This document shows, one piece after another, positions 1-7,189 of a stretch of 11,221 nucleotides of DNA (positions are counted from its first letter, which is position 1; the number at the start of each line of letters is the position of its first letter). The translations under genes and the position numbers were made by a program. The DNA comes from an uncultured Eubacteriales bacterium (GTDB lineage Bacteria > Bacillota > Clostridia > Oscillospirales > CAG-272), in the NCBI GenBank assembly GCA_900550625.1, contig URSW01000035.1, positions 1 to 11,221 of the forward strand, given 5' to 3'. The notes beneath the pieces are model-generated. The model was not told where the DNA came from. It saw only the letters and a list, made by a program, of their open reading frames with translations, and did no database searches.

Positions 1-377
1 CCTTCCGCGAGCAGAGAATTTCGGTATTCGTCAAACGCCGAATACCGTGCCGTCCTCGCCGCTTCCTCAAGCCCGAGGGAAAGCTTTTCAGCCATCGCCG
101 GAACGTCGGTTTTCTTTACCGCAAAAGGCACGCCGAGCCTGCCGCATAAGGCTCGACAGTGTTCTTCATCACGGTCCGCTTCCTCTCCGCGTATCATGTG
201 ATTCACATGAAAAGCACGTATTTCTGCATTTGCATAACACTCCTTCAGCAGAAGGAGAAGGGCACATGAATCCGCACCTCCGGAGAGCGCGCAGACTATC
301 GCGTCGGCACCCGAAAGCGCATCGCCGATTCCGAGCTTAGCCGCCGAGGATATGAATTTTTCGCGTATGCCGTCCAT
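1..377 (-). CDS. tilS: tRNA(Ile)-lysidine synthase, N-terminal part (runs off left edge)
   Basis: TilS is the ATP-dependent enzyme that attaches lysine to C34 of the tRNA-Ile2 anticodon, so that it reads AUA and is charged with Ile rather than Met. About 125 residues are visible. They contain the PP-loop nucleotide-binding motif SGGADS (residues 32-37), then HVNHMIRGEEADRDE, a signature of the TilS/MesJ family, and GLEEAARTARY, the conserved segment that ends with the ARxxRY motif. The start ATG at 377 is preceded by AAGGAGG (383-389) five bases away, an ideal ribosome binding site. It lies 30 bases downstream of the PHP gene on the same strand, so the two probably share a transcript. The C-terminal part, including the tRNA-recognition domains, is outside the window. 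Identity is near certain from the motifs; whether the rest of the gene is intact cannot be seen. Confidence 0.95.
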   Translation of the reverse strand, partial: MDGIREKFISSAAKLGIGDALSGADAIVCALSGGADSCALLLLLKECYANAEIRAFHVNHMIRGEEADRDEEHCRALCGRLGVPFAVKKTDVPAMAEKLSLGLEEAARTARYSAFDEYRNSLLAE

Positions 378-407
378 GGTGTCCTCCTTCTGCCTGAAAG
401 GCGGAGA

Positions 408-1106
408 TCAGTATTCCGCGTCGCCGAGCGGGGTGCGTATGAGAGAATAACTGCCGGAGCGGAGAACGGAAAGAAGCTCATCGGACGAGCAGATCTTTTC
501 GTCGGTTACGATGCCGCCCGAGGTCGGCAGCCCGAGCTCATGGCTGTCGGAGCCCGAGGTCAGAATAAGACTGTGGCGGTTGAAATGCTCCGCCCATGCC
601 TTGGCAATATCGTTGTGGGAGCGCTGCCCCTGATGTCCGTTGAAGATTTCGTAACCGTCGAGGCAGTCGGGTGAGGTCAGCGTCATTCCGAAGCGCATCG
701 GGTGCGCCTGAATGAAGAGCATGTCATTTTCCTTCGCGTAATCGTGGAAACGTCCGGGAGAGTATGAGAAAACATCGGGGATATCGTAGAATTTCTCGCG
801 TGTCACTCCGAATACGAGATAATCGTTTATGCTTTCGTTGAAGCGAAGCTCCATTCCGTCGATTATCGTGAGCCGGTCTCCCGCCGCATCGCGCAGCTTT
901 TCCGCGGCATCGAAATAGTAATCCACCTTGGATTTCCAAGTTCCGTCCGGTATGACTTCGTCGAAAATATACTCTCCCGCGTGATTGGCGAGGACAAGTG
1001 AAGCATATCCGCTGCCGGTGTATTTTTCGACAATCCCGTCGACATCCTGGTGCGAGCAGGGGCTTATATCTCTTGAATGGCAGTGCAGTTCAGTTTTAAA
1101 GCTCAT
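408..1106 (-). CDS. PHP-domain metal-dependent phosphoesterase
   Basis: This is a stand-alone PHP (polymerase and histidinol phosphatase) domain protein of 232 residues, a cytoplasmic hydrolase expected to bind two or three metal ions and cleave phosphoester bonds. Visible metal-ligand motifs in order are HCH (8-10), NH at 41-42, the Glu of GMELRF (86), AHP with His135, and the C-terminal SGSDSH with Asp187 and His189. The set is complete, so the enzyme looks active. No polymerase or helicase domain is attached, and the length fits the short YciV/TrpH-like class of PHP proteins, but the substrate (a nucleotide, 3'-5' bisphosphate or oligonucleotide) cannot be read from sequence. The ATG at 1106 has AGGAG at 1113-1117, six bases upstream. 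It is the first gene of a leftward unit with tilS, transcribed from the promoter at 1159-1187. A histidinol-phosphatase role is possible but no his genes adjoin it; hisS is about 8 kb away in a separate unit. Confidence 0.9.
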   Translation of the reverse strand: MSFKTELHCHSRDISPCSHQDVDGIVEKYTGSGYASLVLANHAGEYIFDEVIPDGTWKSKVDYYFDAAEKLRDAAGDRLTIIDGMELRFNESINDYLVFGVTREKFYDIPDVFSYSPGRFHDYAKENDMLFIQAHPMRFGMTLTSPDCLDGYEIFNGHQGQRSHNDIAKAWAEHFNRHSLILTSGSDSHELGLPTSGGIVTDEKICSSDELLSVLRSGSYSLIRTPLGDAEY

Positions 1107-1158
1107 AAAGGTCTCCTATTTGCCGTGCGGTGTAAGTTTTGCCGATTGCATTTCATTC

Positions 1159-1187
1159 ATTATACTACCGCATTTACTCTAAGTCAA
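1159..1187 (-). promoter_or_regulatory. sigma-A promoter of the PHP-tilS unit
   Basis: On the minus strand TTGACT (1187-1182) and a perfect TATAAT (1164-1159) are separated by exactly 17 bases. Transcription would start near 1152, giving an untranslated leader of about 45 bases before the ATG at 1106. It stands back to back with the valS promoter, about 60 bases away. Confidence 0.85.
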
Positions 1188-1249
1188 CGAGAAGAACGAG
1201 ATTTTTTCAAAAACGAAAAAATGAAGCGGTGAAAAAGACGGTGCACTTC

Positions 1250-1278
1250 TTGACAAGCAGGGAGTTGTATGGTAAAAT
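1250..1278 (+). promoter_or_regulatory. sigma-A promoter of the valS T-box leader
   Basis: A consensus TTGACA (1250-1255) and TAAAAT (1273-1278) are separated by 17 bases. Transcription should begin near 1285, just before the first conserved T-box element, so the riboswitch would be made from its first bases. The stretch between this and the leftward promoter (about 1188-1249) is A/T-rich and holds no gene that I can see. Confidence 0.85.
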
Positions 1279-1284
1279 ACATAA

Positions 1285-1507
1285 AAACGAAGATGGGAAA
1301 GAGTAGCATGCGGACGGCTCCCAGAGAGCGGCGGAAAGGTGAAAGCGCCGCAGCGGCGAAGTATGCGAAGTCATCCCGGAGTCCGGAGCCTGAATTCAAG
1401 TAGGGCTCTGCGTTTCCCGCGTTAAGGGATTTGAGTGCGCCTTCTGGCGAATTCGGGTGGTACCGCGCTTTTGGCGCCCTGAGTTGTCGGGGCGTTTTTT
1501 ATTTTTT
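1285..1507 (+). promoter_or_regulatory. T-box riboswitch, valine-specific (specifier GUC)
   Basis: This leader senses uncharged tRNA-Val and lets transcription into valS continue when valine charging is low. Stem I can be traced. GGGA (1295-1298) pairs with TCCC (1374-1377), and GCATGC (1306-1311) pairs with GTATGC (1361-1366). Between these helices lie the AGTA loop-E bases (1302-1305) and the specifier loop GAA-GTC-AT. GTC at 1370-1372 is a valine codon, matching the downstream gene. The distal arm has AGAGAGC (1323-1329), with GCGGCG (1328-1333) pairing with CGCCGC (1346-1351) around a GGTG-containing loop. A stem III region with CCCGCGTTAAGGGA follows. The T-box itself, AATTCGGGTGGTACCGCG (1450-1467), contains TGGT (1458-1461), which would pair with the ACCA end of tRNA. 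AGTGC (1434-1438) and GCGCT (1465-1469) can close the antiterminator. The terminator ends the element. Confidence 0.95.
1475..1507 (+). terminator. T-box-controlled intrinsic terminator before valS
   Basis: CGCCCT (1475-1480) pairs with GGGGCG (1489-1494) across an eight-base loop. It is followed by six T (1495-1500), one A and six more T (1502-1507). It is the off-state end of the leader. A 93-base stretch from here to the valS start carries the ribosome binding site and nothing else recognisable. Confidence 0.9.
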
Positions 1508-1600
1508 CGGCAGTCCGCCTGACGCGCGGTCCCGAAGCATGCCCGGACGCAACCGAGAATAATTTTTGACGCCGCGAAAATGCGGAGGAATGGAGATACT

Positions 1601-4228
1601 ATGAAAGAACTTCCGAAGACGTATGACCCGTCCTCGTTTGAGGACAGGCTCTACAAAACATGGTCGGAACGCGGATATTTCAAACCGTCCGACGACAGAA
1701 ACGCACCGACGTATTCTATCGTTATACCGCCGCCGAATATTACCGGACAGCTCCATATGGGACACGCGCTCGACAACACTCTTCAGGATGTGCTTGTCCG
1801 CTATAAGAGGATGAAGGGATTTTCGACCCTTTGGGTTCCCGGAACGGATCATGCGTCCATCGCAACCGAGGCGAAGATTGTCGAGGCGATGCGCAGAGAA
1901 GGCATCACCAAGGACGATATCGGACGCGACGGATTCCTTGAGCGCGCGTGGGCGTGGAAGCGCACGTACGGCGGACGCATAGTGGAGCAGCTCAAGAAGC
2001 TCGGTTCCTCCTGCGATTGGTCGAGAGAGCGCTTTACGATGGACGAAGGATGCTCCGAAGCGGTGCGCGAGGTTTTCATCCGCCTTTACGAAAAGGGACT
2101 CATTTACCGCGGAAAGAGAATAATAAATTGGTGCCCGAAATGCCTGACGTCGATCTCCGATGCCGAGGTCGAATATGAGGAGCAGCCCGGACATTTTTGG
2201 CATATCCGCTATCCGTTCGAGGACGGAAGCGGATATGTCGAGATCGCAACGACACGCCCCGAAACCCTTCTCGGCGATACGGCGGTTGCGGTTCACCCGG
2301 ACGACGAGCGTTATAAGAACATCGTCGGAAAAATGCTCATCCTCCCGCTTGTCGGCAGAAGAATCCCCGTTGTCGCCGACGAGTATGTCGAGCGCGATTT
2401 CGGAACGGGCTGCGTGAAGATCACTCCCGCTCACGACCCCAACGACTTCGAGGTCGGCAAGCGTCACGGGCTCGAGGTTCTCGATATGCTCACCGACGAC
2501 GCGAAGATCACCGACGACTATCCGGCTTACGCGGGAATGGACAGATATGAGGCGAGAAAGAAGATCGTCGCCGATCTCGAGGAGCAGGGCTGCCTTATCT
2601 CCGTCGAGGATCATGTTCACAATGTCGGCACCTGCTACCGCTGCGGAACCACAGTCGAGCCGAAGGCTTCCCTTCAGTGGTTCGTCAAAATGGAGCCGCT
2701 TGCGCGTCCCGCGATCGACGCAGTGCGCGACGGCAGGATAAAGTTCGTCCCCGAGAGATTCGAGAAAAACTATTTCCACTGGATGGAGAATATCCGCGAT
2801 TGGTGCATCTCGCGTCAGCTTTGGTGGGGACACCGCATCCCCGCGTACTACTGCGCGGACTGCGGAGAAACGGTGGTCGCAAAGGAAGCTCCCGAGCGCT
2901 GCCCGAAGTGCGGCGGCACGTCTCTCTCTCAGGACCCCGACACCCTCGACACATGGTTCTCCTCGGCGCTGTGGCCCTTCTCCACAATGGGCTGGCCCGA
3001 CGATACCGACGATCTGCGCCGCTTCTACCCGACCTCGACGCTTGTCACCGGATACGATATAATCACTTTCTGGGTTTCGAGAATGATCTTCTCCGGACTT
3101 GAATATACCGGCAAGATCCCGTTCGATACCGTGCTCATCCACGGACTTGTGCGCGATGCACAGGGACGCAAGATGTCGAAATCTCTCGGCAACGGAATCG
3201 ATCCCCTCGAGATAATCTCGAAATACGGCGCGGACGCACTTCGCTATGCGCTTGCCACCGGCAACAGCCCCGGAAACGATATGCGCTTCTCCGATGAAAA
3301 GATCGAGGCGGCGCGCAACTTCGCAAACAAGCTTTGGAACGCCGCGCGCTTCGTCATGATGAATCTCACGATAGACAAGATCGCGCTTCCCGATGAGGGT
3401 GATCTTGCGATCGAGGACAAATGGATTCTCACAAAGCTGAAAAAGACTGCGGCGGCGGTAAGCCAGAACCTCGACAGATTCGAGATCGGCATCGCGCTCT
3501 CCATACTTTACGATTTCGTTTGGGATGTCTACTGCGATTGGTACATCGAGCTTGCAAAGCCGTCGATGAACGCCGAGAATTCAAAGCGCTCCGAAAATAC
3601 GCAGAACGTGCTTGCCTATGTGCTCCGCGAGATCCTCACTATGCTTCACCCGTTCATGCCGTTCATTACCGAGGAGATATACACGAACCTTCCCGATGCG
3701 GATGAAACGATAATGCTCCGCCGCTTCACGGAGGCGGACGATATACCGTCGTTCCCGGAGGAAGAGGGCGCCATGGAGCGCGTCATCGACGCGATCCGCG
3801 CGATCCGCGCCCGCCGTGCAGAGATGAACGTGCCCCCGTCAAGAAAGGCGAAGGTGACGATCGTTACGAATTATCCCGAAGCGTTCGGCGAGGCGGTATA
3901 TCCGTTCTTTGAGCGTCTTGCATCCGCTCAGTCCGTCGAGCTTTGCGATTCGTACAGCGACGATACCGCGGTGCGGATCATCACCGACAGCGCCGCCATT
4001 TACATGCCGCTTGCCGACATCATTGATTTTGAAGCGGAAAAAAAGCGACTCGGCACCGAACTCGACAAGGTAAACGGCGAGATCGCGCGCCTTGAAGGAA
4101 AGCTTTCGAACGAGAGCTTTACCTCGCGCGCTCCCGCTGCCGTCGTTGACGCTGAGCGTGAGAAGCTCGCCCGCTATATCGAGAAGAAAAACGGCATAGA
4201 GCAGGCGCTCGCCGCGCTTTTGCAGTAA
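1601..4228 (+). CDS. valS: valyl-tRNA synthetase
   Basis: ValS is a cytoplasmic class I synthetase that charges tRNA-Val with valine and edits mischarged threonine. The 875 residues match the usual size in Firmicutes. In order: the PPPNITGQLHMGH segment with the HIGH-type signature HMGH at 52-55; the CP1 editing insertion; Cys pairs at 178/181, 345/348 and a zinc-ribbon-like set at 418/421 and 434/437; DTWFSSALWPFSTMGWP; KMSKS at 524-528; the anticodon-binding helical domain; and a C-terminal coiled-coil tRNA-binding arm from about 805. The frame is open up to an ATG at 1580, but I prefer ATG 1601. There the protein begins MKELPKTYDP, as family members do, with GGAG (1592-1595) and GGAGG (1584-1588) upstream; the latter would lie inside the gene if 1580 were used. 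Expression is controlled by the valine T-box leader. No clear terminator follows. Confidence 0.97.
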   Translation: MKELPKTYDPSSFEDRLYKTWSERGYFKPSDDRNAPTYSIVIPPPNITGQLHMGHALDNTLQDVLVRYKRMKGFSTLWVPGTDHASIATEAKIVEAMRREGITKDDIGRDGFLERAWAWKRTYGGRIVEQLKKLGSSCDWSRERFTMDEGCSEAVREVFIRLYEKGLIYRGKRIINWCPKCLTSISDAEVEYEEQPGHFWHIRYPFEDGSGYVEIATTRPETLLGDTAVAVHPDDERYKNIVGKMLILPLVGRRIPVVADEYVERDFGTGCVKITPAHDPNDFEVGKRHGLEVLDMLTDDAKITDDYPAYAGMDRYEARKKIVADLEEQGCLISVEDHVHNVGTCYRCGTTVEPKASLQWFVKMEPLARPAIDAVRDGRIKFVPERFEKNYFHWMENIRDWCISRQLWWGHRIPAYYCADCGETVVAKEAPERCPKCGGTSLSQDPDTLDTWFSSALWPFSTMGWPDDTDDLRRFYPTSTLVTGYDIITFWVSRMIFSGLEYTGKIPFDTVLIHGLVRDAQGRKMSKSLGNGIDPLEIISKYGADALRYALATGNSPGNDMRFSDEKIEAARNFANKLWNAARFVMMNLTIDKIALPDEGDLAIEDKWILTKLKKTAAAVSQNLDRFEIGIALSILYDFVWDVYCDWYIELAKPSMNAENSKRSENTQNVLAYVLREILTMLHPFMPFITEEIYTNLPDADETIMLRRFTEADDIPSFPEEEGAMERVIDAIRAIRARRAEMNVPPSRKAKVTIVTNYPEAFGEAVYPFFERLASAQSVELCDSYSDDTAVRIITDSAAIYMPLADIIDFEAEKKRLGTELDKVNGEIARLEGKLSNESFTSRAPAAVVDAEREKLARYIEKKNGIEQALAALLQ

Positions 4229-4388
4229 GCTCAAACTTTAACAAATGATGTACAAAAACGGCATTCCGACGTGAATATGAACATCTTATTCGAAAAATTC
4301 GGGTTGACAATAAGTGCCGATCAACAAATCACGCCCGGAATGCGGTACCGAAAAATGTTAATACTCCCGTGCGTTCACAAAATCCGAT
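4229..4388. other. gap after valS with no gene seen
   Basis: I find no credible gene here. There is no obvious T-tailed hairpin to end valS. The only paired sequence is GCATTCCG (4261-4268) against CGGAATGC (4336-4343), with 67 bases between, too far apart to be a terminator. A TTGACA at 4304-4309 has no matching -10 hexamer 16-18 bases on (the bases there read AATCAC), so it is probably not a working promoter. Confidence 0.5.
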
Positions 4389-4417
4389 TTGACAACGGAC
4401 GCCGGATATATTAGAAT
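4389..4417 (+). promoter_or_regulatory. sigma-A promoter of the transketolase operon
   Basis: TTGACA (4389-4394) and TAGAAT (4412-4417) are separated by 17 bases. Transcription would start near 4424 and give a leader of roughly 97 bases before the TTG start at 4521. Confidence 0.82.
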
Positions 4418-4466
4418 TAGTAATGTAAACACCGGCGTATAACGGAAATAACAGAAAACGGCTATA

Positions 4467-4507
4467 CCGGAGGACGGGTGCAAACGTCCGCTCCTTCGGA
4501 TTCCGAA
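4467..4507 (+). promoter_or_regulatory. folded leader before the transketolase genes
   Basis: Two adjacent hairpins can be drawn. In the first, GGACG (4472-4476) pairs with CGTCC (4485-4489) around loop GGTGCAAA, and GGA (4469-4471) with TCC (4492-4494), leaving a two-base bulge. In the second, TTCGG (4495-4499) pairs with CCGAA (4503-4507). No T run follows, so it is not a terminator as drawn. It matches no riboswitch class that I recognise and may simply be a stability or translation element. Confidence 0.4.
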
Positions 4508-4520
4508 AGAAAGGAAGTCT

Positions 4521-5375
4521 TTGCCCGACAAAGACGCGGTAAATACCATGGACAGTAATACGAGGGAGTTTCTCGCGGAGAAGGCCCGCGAGATCCGCAT
4601 CGGTATAATCGAAGCGGTTCATTCCGCATCGAGCGGACATCCGGGCGGATCGCTTTCCGCAGCGGACATACTCGCATACCTTTATTTCAAGGAGATGAAT
4701 ATCGACAGCTCAAAGCCCGATATGCCCGGAAGGGACAGATTCGTGCTTTCGAAGGGTCACGCATCCCCTGCGCTTTATTCGACGCTCTCCCTTGCAGGAT
4801 ACTTCCCGAGAGAGGATCTCAAGACCTTCAGAAAGCTCGGCAGCTATCTTCAGGGACATCCGGACATGAAGCATACCCCCGGAGTCGAAATGTCTACGGG
4901 ATCGCTCGGACAGGGCGTCTCCGCTGCCTGCGGAATGGCGCTCGGCTCCAAGATGAACGGAGACGGCAGCCGCGTTTACGCGCTTGTCGGCGACGGCGAG
5001 AGCGAGGAGGGCGAGGTTTGGGAGGCTGCAATGTTCGCAGCCCACTACAAGCTCGACAATCTCTGTTTCATTATCGACTGGAACGGACTCCAGATCGACG
5101 GACCCGTTACCGAGGTCATGAACCCCACTCCGCACGATAAGAAGTTTGAAGCGTTCGGCTGGAACGTCGTTCACGCGGACGCGCACGACTTCGATTCTCT
5201 CGAAGCGGCGTTCGAGGCTGCAAAGAGCAGCGCCGGCAAGCCCACCGCGATAATCGCAAAGAGCGTCAAGGGCAAGGGCGTTTCCTTCATGGAGAATAAT
5301 GTGAATTGGCACGGAGCCGCTCCGAACGACGAACAGTATGAGCAGGCAATGGCAGAGCTGGGAGGTAACAGGTAA
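4521..5375 (+). CDS. transketolase, N-terminal (TPP-binding) subunit
   Basis: This is the first half of a split transketolase, the thiamine-diphosphate enzyme that moves two-carbon units between sugar phosphates in the non-oxidative pentose phosphate pathway. Split enzymes are known in many Firmicutes and archaea. Visible motifs are SSGHPGGSLSAADI (39-43 is GHPGG), SKGH (77-80), GSLGQG (127-132) and the diphosphate/Mg site beginning GDGESEEGE (157-165) and ending near DWNGLQ (186-191). The 284-residue length fits the subunit. The start is uncertain. TTG at 4521 has AAGGAAG (4511-4517) just upstream and no better alternative; ATG 4548, nine residues in, would give the N-terminus MDSNTREFL that is closer to the family but has no visible ribosome binding site. 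I favour TTG. The stop overlaps the start of the second subunit gene. Confidence 0.93.
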   Translation: MPDKDAVNTMDSNTREFLAEKAREIRIGIIEAVHSASSGHPGGSLSAADILAYLYFKEMNIDSSKPDMPGRDRFVLSKGHASPALYSTLSLAGYFPREDLKTFRKLGSYLQGHPDMKHTPGVEMSTGSLGQGVSAACGMALGSKMNGDGSRVYALVGDGESEEGEVWEAAMFAAHYKLDNLCFIIDWNGLQIDGPVTEVMNPTPHDKKFEAFGWNVVHADAHDFDSLEAAFEAAKSSAGKPTAIIAKSVKGKGVSFMENNVNWHGAAPNDEQYEQAMAELGGNR

Positions 5376-6316
5376 TGGCTGAGAAGATAGCGACAAGAGA
5401 GGCTTACGGCAAAGCGCTCGTCGAAATGGGTGCGAAATACGAAAATCTCGTTGTTCTCGACGCCGATCTCGCGGCGGCAACCAAGACGGGAATGTTCAAG
5501 AAGGCGTACCCCGATCGCTTTATCGACTGCGGAATCGCCGAGAATAACATGATCGGCGTGGCGGCGGGTCTTGCGCTTTCGGGCAAGATCCCGTTTGCAA
5601 GCTCGTTCGCAATGTTCCTTGCGGGACGTTCGTTTGAACAGGTGAGAAACTCCGTCGGATATCCTCACATCAACGTCAAGCTCGGCGCAACTCACGCCGG
5701 CGCGACCGTCGGCGAGGACGGCGCGACCCATCAGTGCAACGAGGACATCGCTCTCATGAGAACGATCCCCGGAATGGTGGTTATCAATCCCGCGGACGCT
5801 ACCGAGGCGGCAAAGGCGGTCGAGGCGGCAATAGAGCACGAAGGTCCCGTTTATCTGCGCTTCGGCAGAATGGCGGTTCCGGTGCTTTACGGAAACGATT
5901 ACGATTTCAAGATCGGACGCGGAACAAAGATGGCGGAAGGAAACGACGTTTCCATAATATGTGCGGGAATCATGGTCGAACAGGCGCTCGGCGCCCGTGA
6001 GATCCTTGCTTCCGAAGGAATCTGCGCATCCGTCGTCAATATGGCGACCATAAAGCCGATCGACGAGGCAATGGTTATCGCAGAGGCACAGAGATGCGGC
6101 GCGATCGTTACCGCCGAGGAGCATTCCGTGATCGGCGGTCTCGGAGCCGCGGTCTGCGAGACTCTTGCGCGCACCTGCCCCGTGCCCGTTATCCGGACGG
6201 GAATAAAGGATACCTTCGGAAAGAGCGGCACCGCGAAAGAGCTTATCACATACTTCGGACTCGACGCACAGTCGATTGCGGAGAACGCAAAAGCCGCAAT
6301 CGCACTCAAAAAATAA
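5375..6316 (+). CDS. transketolase, C-terminal subunit
   Basis: This is the second half of the split transketolase, with the pyrimidine-binding domain (about 5-170) and the C-terminal domain (about 190-305). It pairs with the upstream product to form the active site. The key sequence is DCGIAENNMIGVAAG, with Glu56 in the position of the catalytic glutamate that activates the thiamine ring, and GATVGEDGATHQ (109-120), conserved in the family. At 313 residues it is full length. The ATG shares one base with the preceding stop (TAATG at 5373-5377), and GGGAGG (5360-5365) sits nine bases upstream inside the first gene, so translation is probably coupled and subunits made in equal amounts. A related DXS/pyruvate dehydrogenase E1-beta assignment is less likely, because the partner upstream is clearly a transketolase N-terminal subunit. 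Confidence 0.94.
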   Translation: MAEKIATREAYGKALVEMGAKYENLVVLDADLAAATKTGMFKKAYPDRFIDCGIAENNMIGVAAGLALSGKIPFASSFAMFLAGRSFEQVRNSVGYPHINVKLGATHAGATVGEDGATHQCNEDIALMRTIPGMVVINPADATEAAKAVEAAIEHEGPVYLRFGRMAVPVLYGNDYDFKIGRGTKMAEGNDVSIICAGIMVEQALGAREILASEGICASVVNMATIKPIDEAMVIAEAQRCGAIVTAEEHSVIGGLGAAVCETLARTCPVPVIRTGIKDTFGKSGTAKELITYFGLDAQSIAENAKAAIALKK

Positions 6317-6349
6317 CCGAAAAACGACCGAGTATCATTCGGCGCATCG

Positions 6350-6388
6350 GAACGCCCTCCGGTCAACGGAAGGGCGTTCGGCTTTTTT
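6350..6388 (+). terminator. intrinsic terminator of the transketolase operon
   Basis: GAACGCCCT (6350-6358) pairs with AGGGCGTTC (6371-6379). Inside this CCG (6359-6361) pairs with CGG (6367-6369), with A6370 bulged and a five-base loop. Six T follow at 6383-6388. The stem is long and GC-rich. Confidence 0.93.
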
Positions 6389-6445
6389 CGGATACCGCAT
6401 ATGCCGGAGCACGGACGGCGCAGCCCGTAAGCGCTGCCGTATCCG
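6389..6445 (+). repeat. inverted repeat between terminator and next gene
   Basis: CGGATAC (6389-6395) is the exact reverse complement of GTATCCG (6439-6445), and GCAGC (6420-6424) inside it pairs with GCTGC (6433-6437). It fills most of the 81-base gap before the next gene, where I find no convincing promoter. Seven bases could pair by chance, so its meaning is open. Confidence 0.3.
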
Positions 6446-6469
6446 TGGCGCAGAATAACGGAGAACGCT

Positions 6470-7138
6470 ATGAAGAAAAAGCTTGAAAACTTTTGGTATC
6501 ATTATAAAATACAGACGCTTATCATACTTGCGTTTGCCGTGATAATCACGGTCAGCGCCGTTCAGATGGCGGGGAGGACGGATTACGATCTGTACGCGAT
6601 GTACGCGGGTCCCGGTAACATAAACATTTCCGAGGACGGGGGCAAGACCGTCTACTCAAGTCTGTGCGATGCGATAAAGCAGGTCTCGGGAGAGCGCGAT
6701 CTCGAAATCTCGATACAGTGCCTCACCTATGTTCCGAAGGACCTTGCGGAGGAATATGTGAAAAAGGATCTGTACTACAATGCCTATGAGAACGAAAAGA
6801 CTCACGACGCTTACGCGACGATGATAGCGAACGGCAAGTGTACGCTTCTTCTTCTGACCCCCGAGCTTTATGCGGAGGCAAAGGAGGCGGGAGCGCTTGA
6901 GCCTCTTGAAAATATTCTCGGTCATGCTCCGGAGGGAACGTATGACGAGTATTCCTTCGTCTTTTCCTCGACCGCGTTTGCCAAGTATTTCAGCGGGCTT
7001 GACAAGCTTCCGGACGATATTCTGATCGCGTTCCGCAGCGAGGTGAATCCGTCGTCGCTTATCGGACGGAACGACGGAAAAGCATATGCTTATCAGAAGG
7101 AAATCTTCAAAAAGATCGTTACGTTCGGCGAAGGGTGA
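6470..7138 (+). CDS. membrane-anchored protein of unknown function
   Basis: I do not recognise a named function. The 222-residue product starts with a positively charged stretch (MKKKLENFWYHYK), then one hydrophobic helix at about 15-33, then a hydrophilic region to the end. It is most simply an uncleaved anchor or signal sequence with the rest outside the membrane. There is no lipobox cysteine after the helix. The tail begins DYDLYAMYAGPGNI (39-52) and later has a short hydrophobic strand TLLLLTPELY, a pattern that reminds me of small conserved proteins common in Clostridia, some with a solute-binding-like fold; that is memory, not proof. GGAG (6460-6463) stands six bases before the ATG. It lies alone between the transketolase terminator and its own terminator, so it is probably monocistronic, but no promoter is evident upstream. 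Confidence 0.75.
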   Translation: MKKKLENFWYHYKIQTLIILAFAVIITVSAVQMAGRTDYDLYAMYAGPGNINISEDGGKTVYSSLCDAIKQVSGERDLEISIQCLTYVPKDLAEEYVKKDLYYNAYENEKTHDAYATMIANGKCTLLLLTPELYAEAKEAGALEPLENILGHAPEGTYDEYSFVFSSTAFAKYFSGLDKLPDDILIAFRSEVNPSSLIGRNDGKAYAYQKEIFKKIVTFGEG

Positions 7139-7141
7139 TCG

Positions 7142-7173
7142 AAAAAGGTCGGGGAAACATTCTCCGACCTTTT
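7142..7173 (+). terminator. intrinsic terminator of the membrane-anchored protein gene
   Basis: AAAAGGTCGG (7143-7152) pairs with CCGACCTTTT (7164-7173), and three inner pairs continue to a five-base loop, giving about 13 pairs. The T run is part of the stem, so with A on the left arm it could also stop transcription from the other strand. Confidence 0.85.
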
Positions 7174-7189
7174 CTGATCGGCACGCCGA

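Noticed and set aside
47..340. Plus-strand open frame of 97 codons at the left edge.
   Set aside because: It is opposite the tilS coding sequence, which has the SGGADS PP-loop and other family motifs.
1499..3142. Open frame of about 547 codons on the minus strand, opposite valS.
   Set aside because: It lies opposite a clear valS frame and has no family motifs. Long antisense frames are common where codon choice is GC-biased.
4304..4309. A second TTGACA, 85 bases before the transketolase promoter.
   Set aside because: No -10-like hexamer lies 16-18 bases downstream, so a second promoter is not supported.
4261..4343. Inverted pair GCATTCCG / CGGAATGC with 67 bases between.
   Set aside because: Only eight bases match, the loop is long and there is no T run, so neither a terminator nor a mobile-element end can be supported.
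5171..6124. Open frame of about 317 codons on the minus strand, opposite the transketolase genes.
   Set aside because: No motif or ribosome binding site, and it spans the junction of two well-supported genes.
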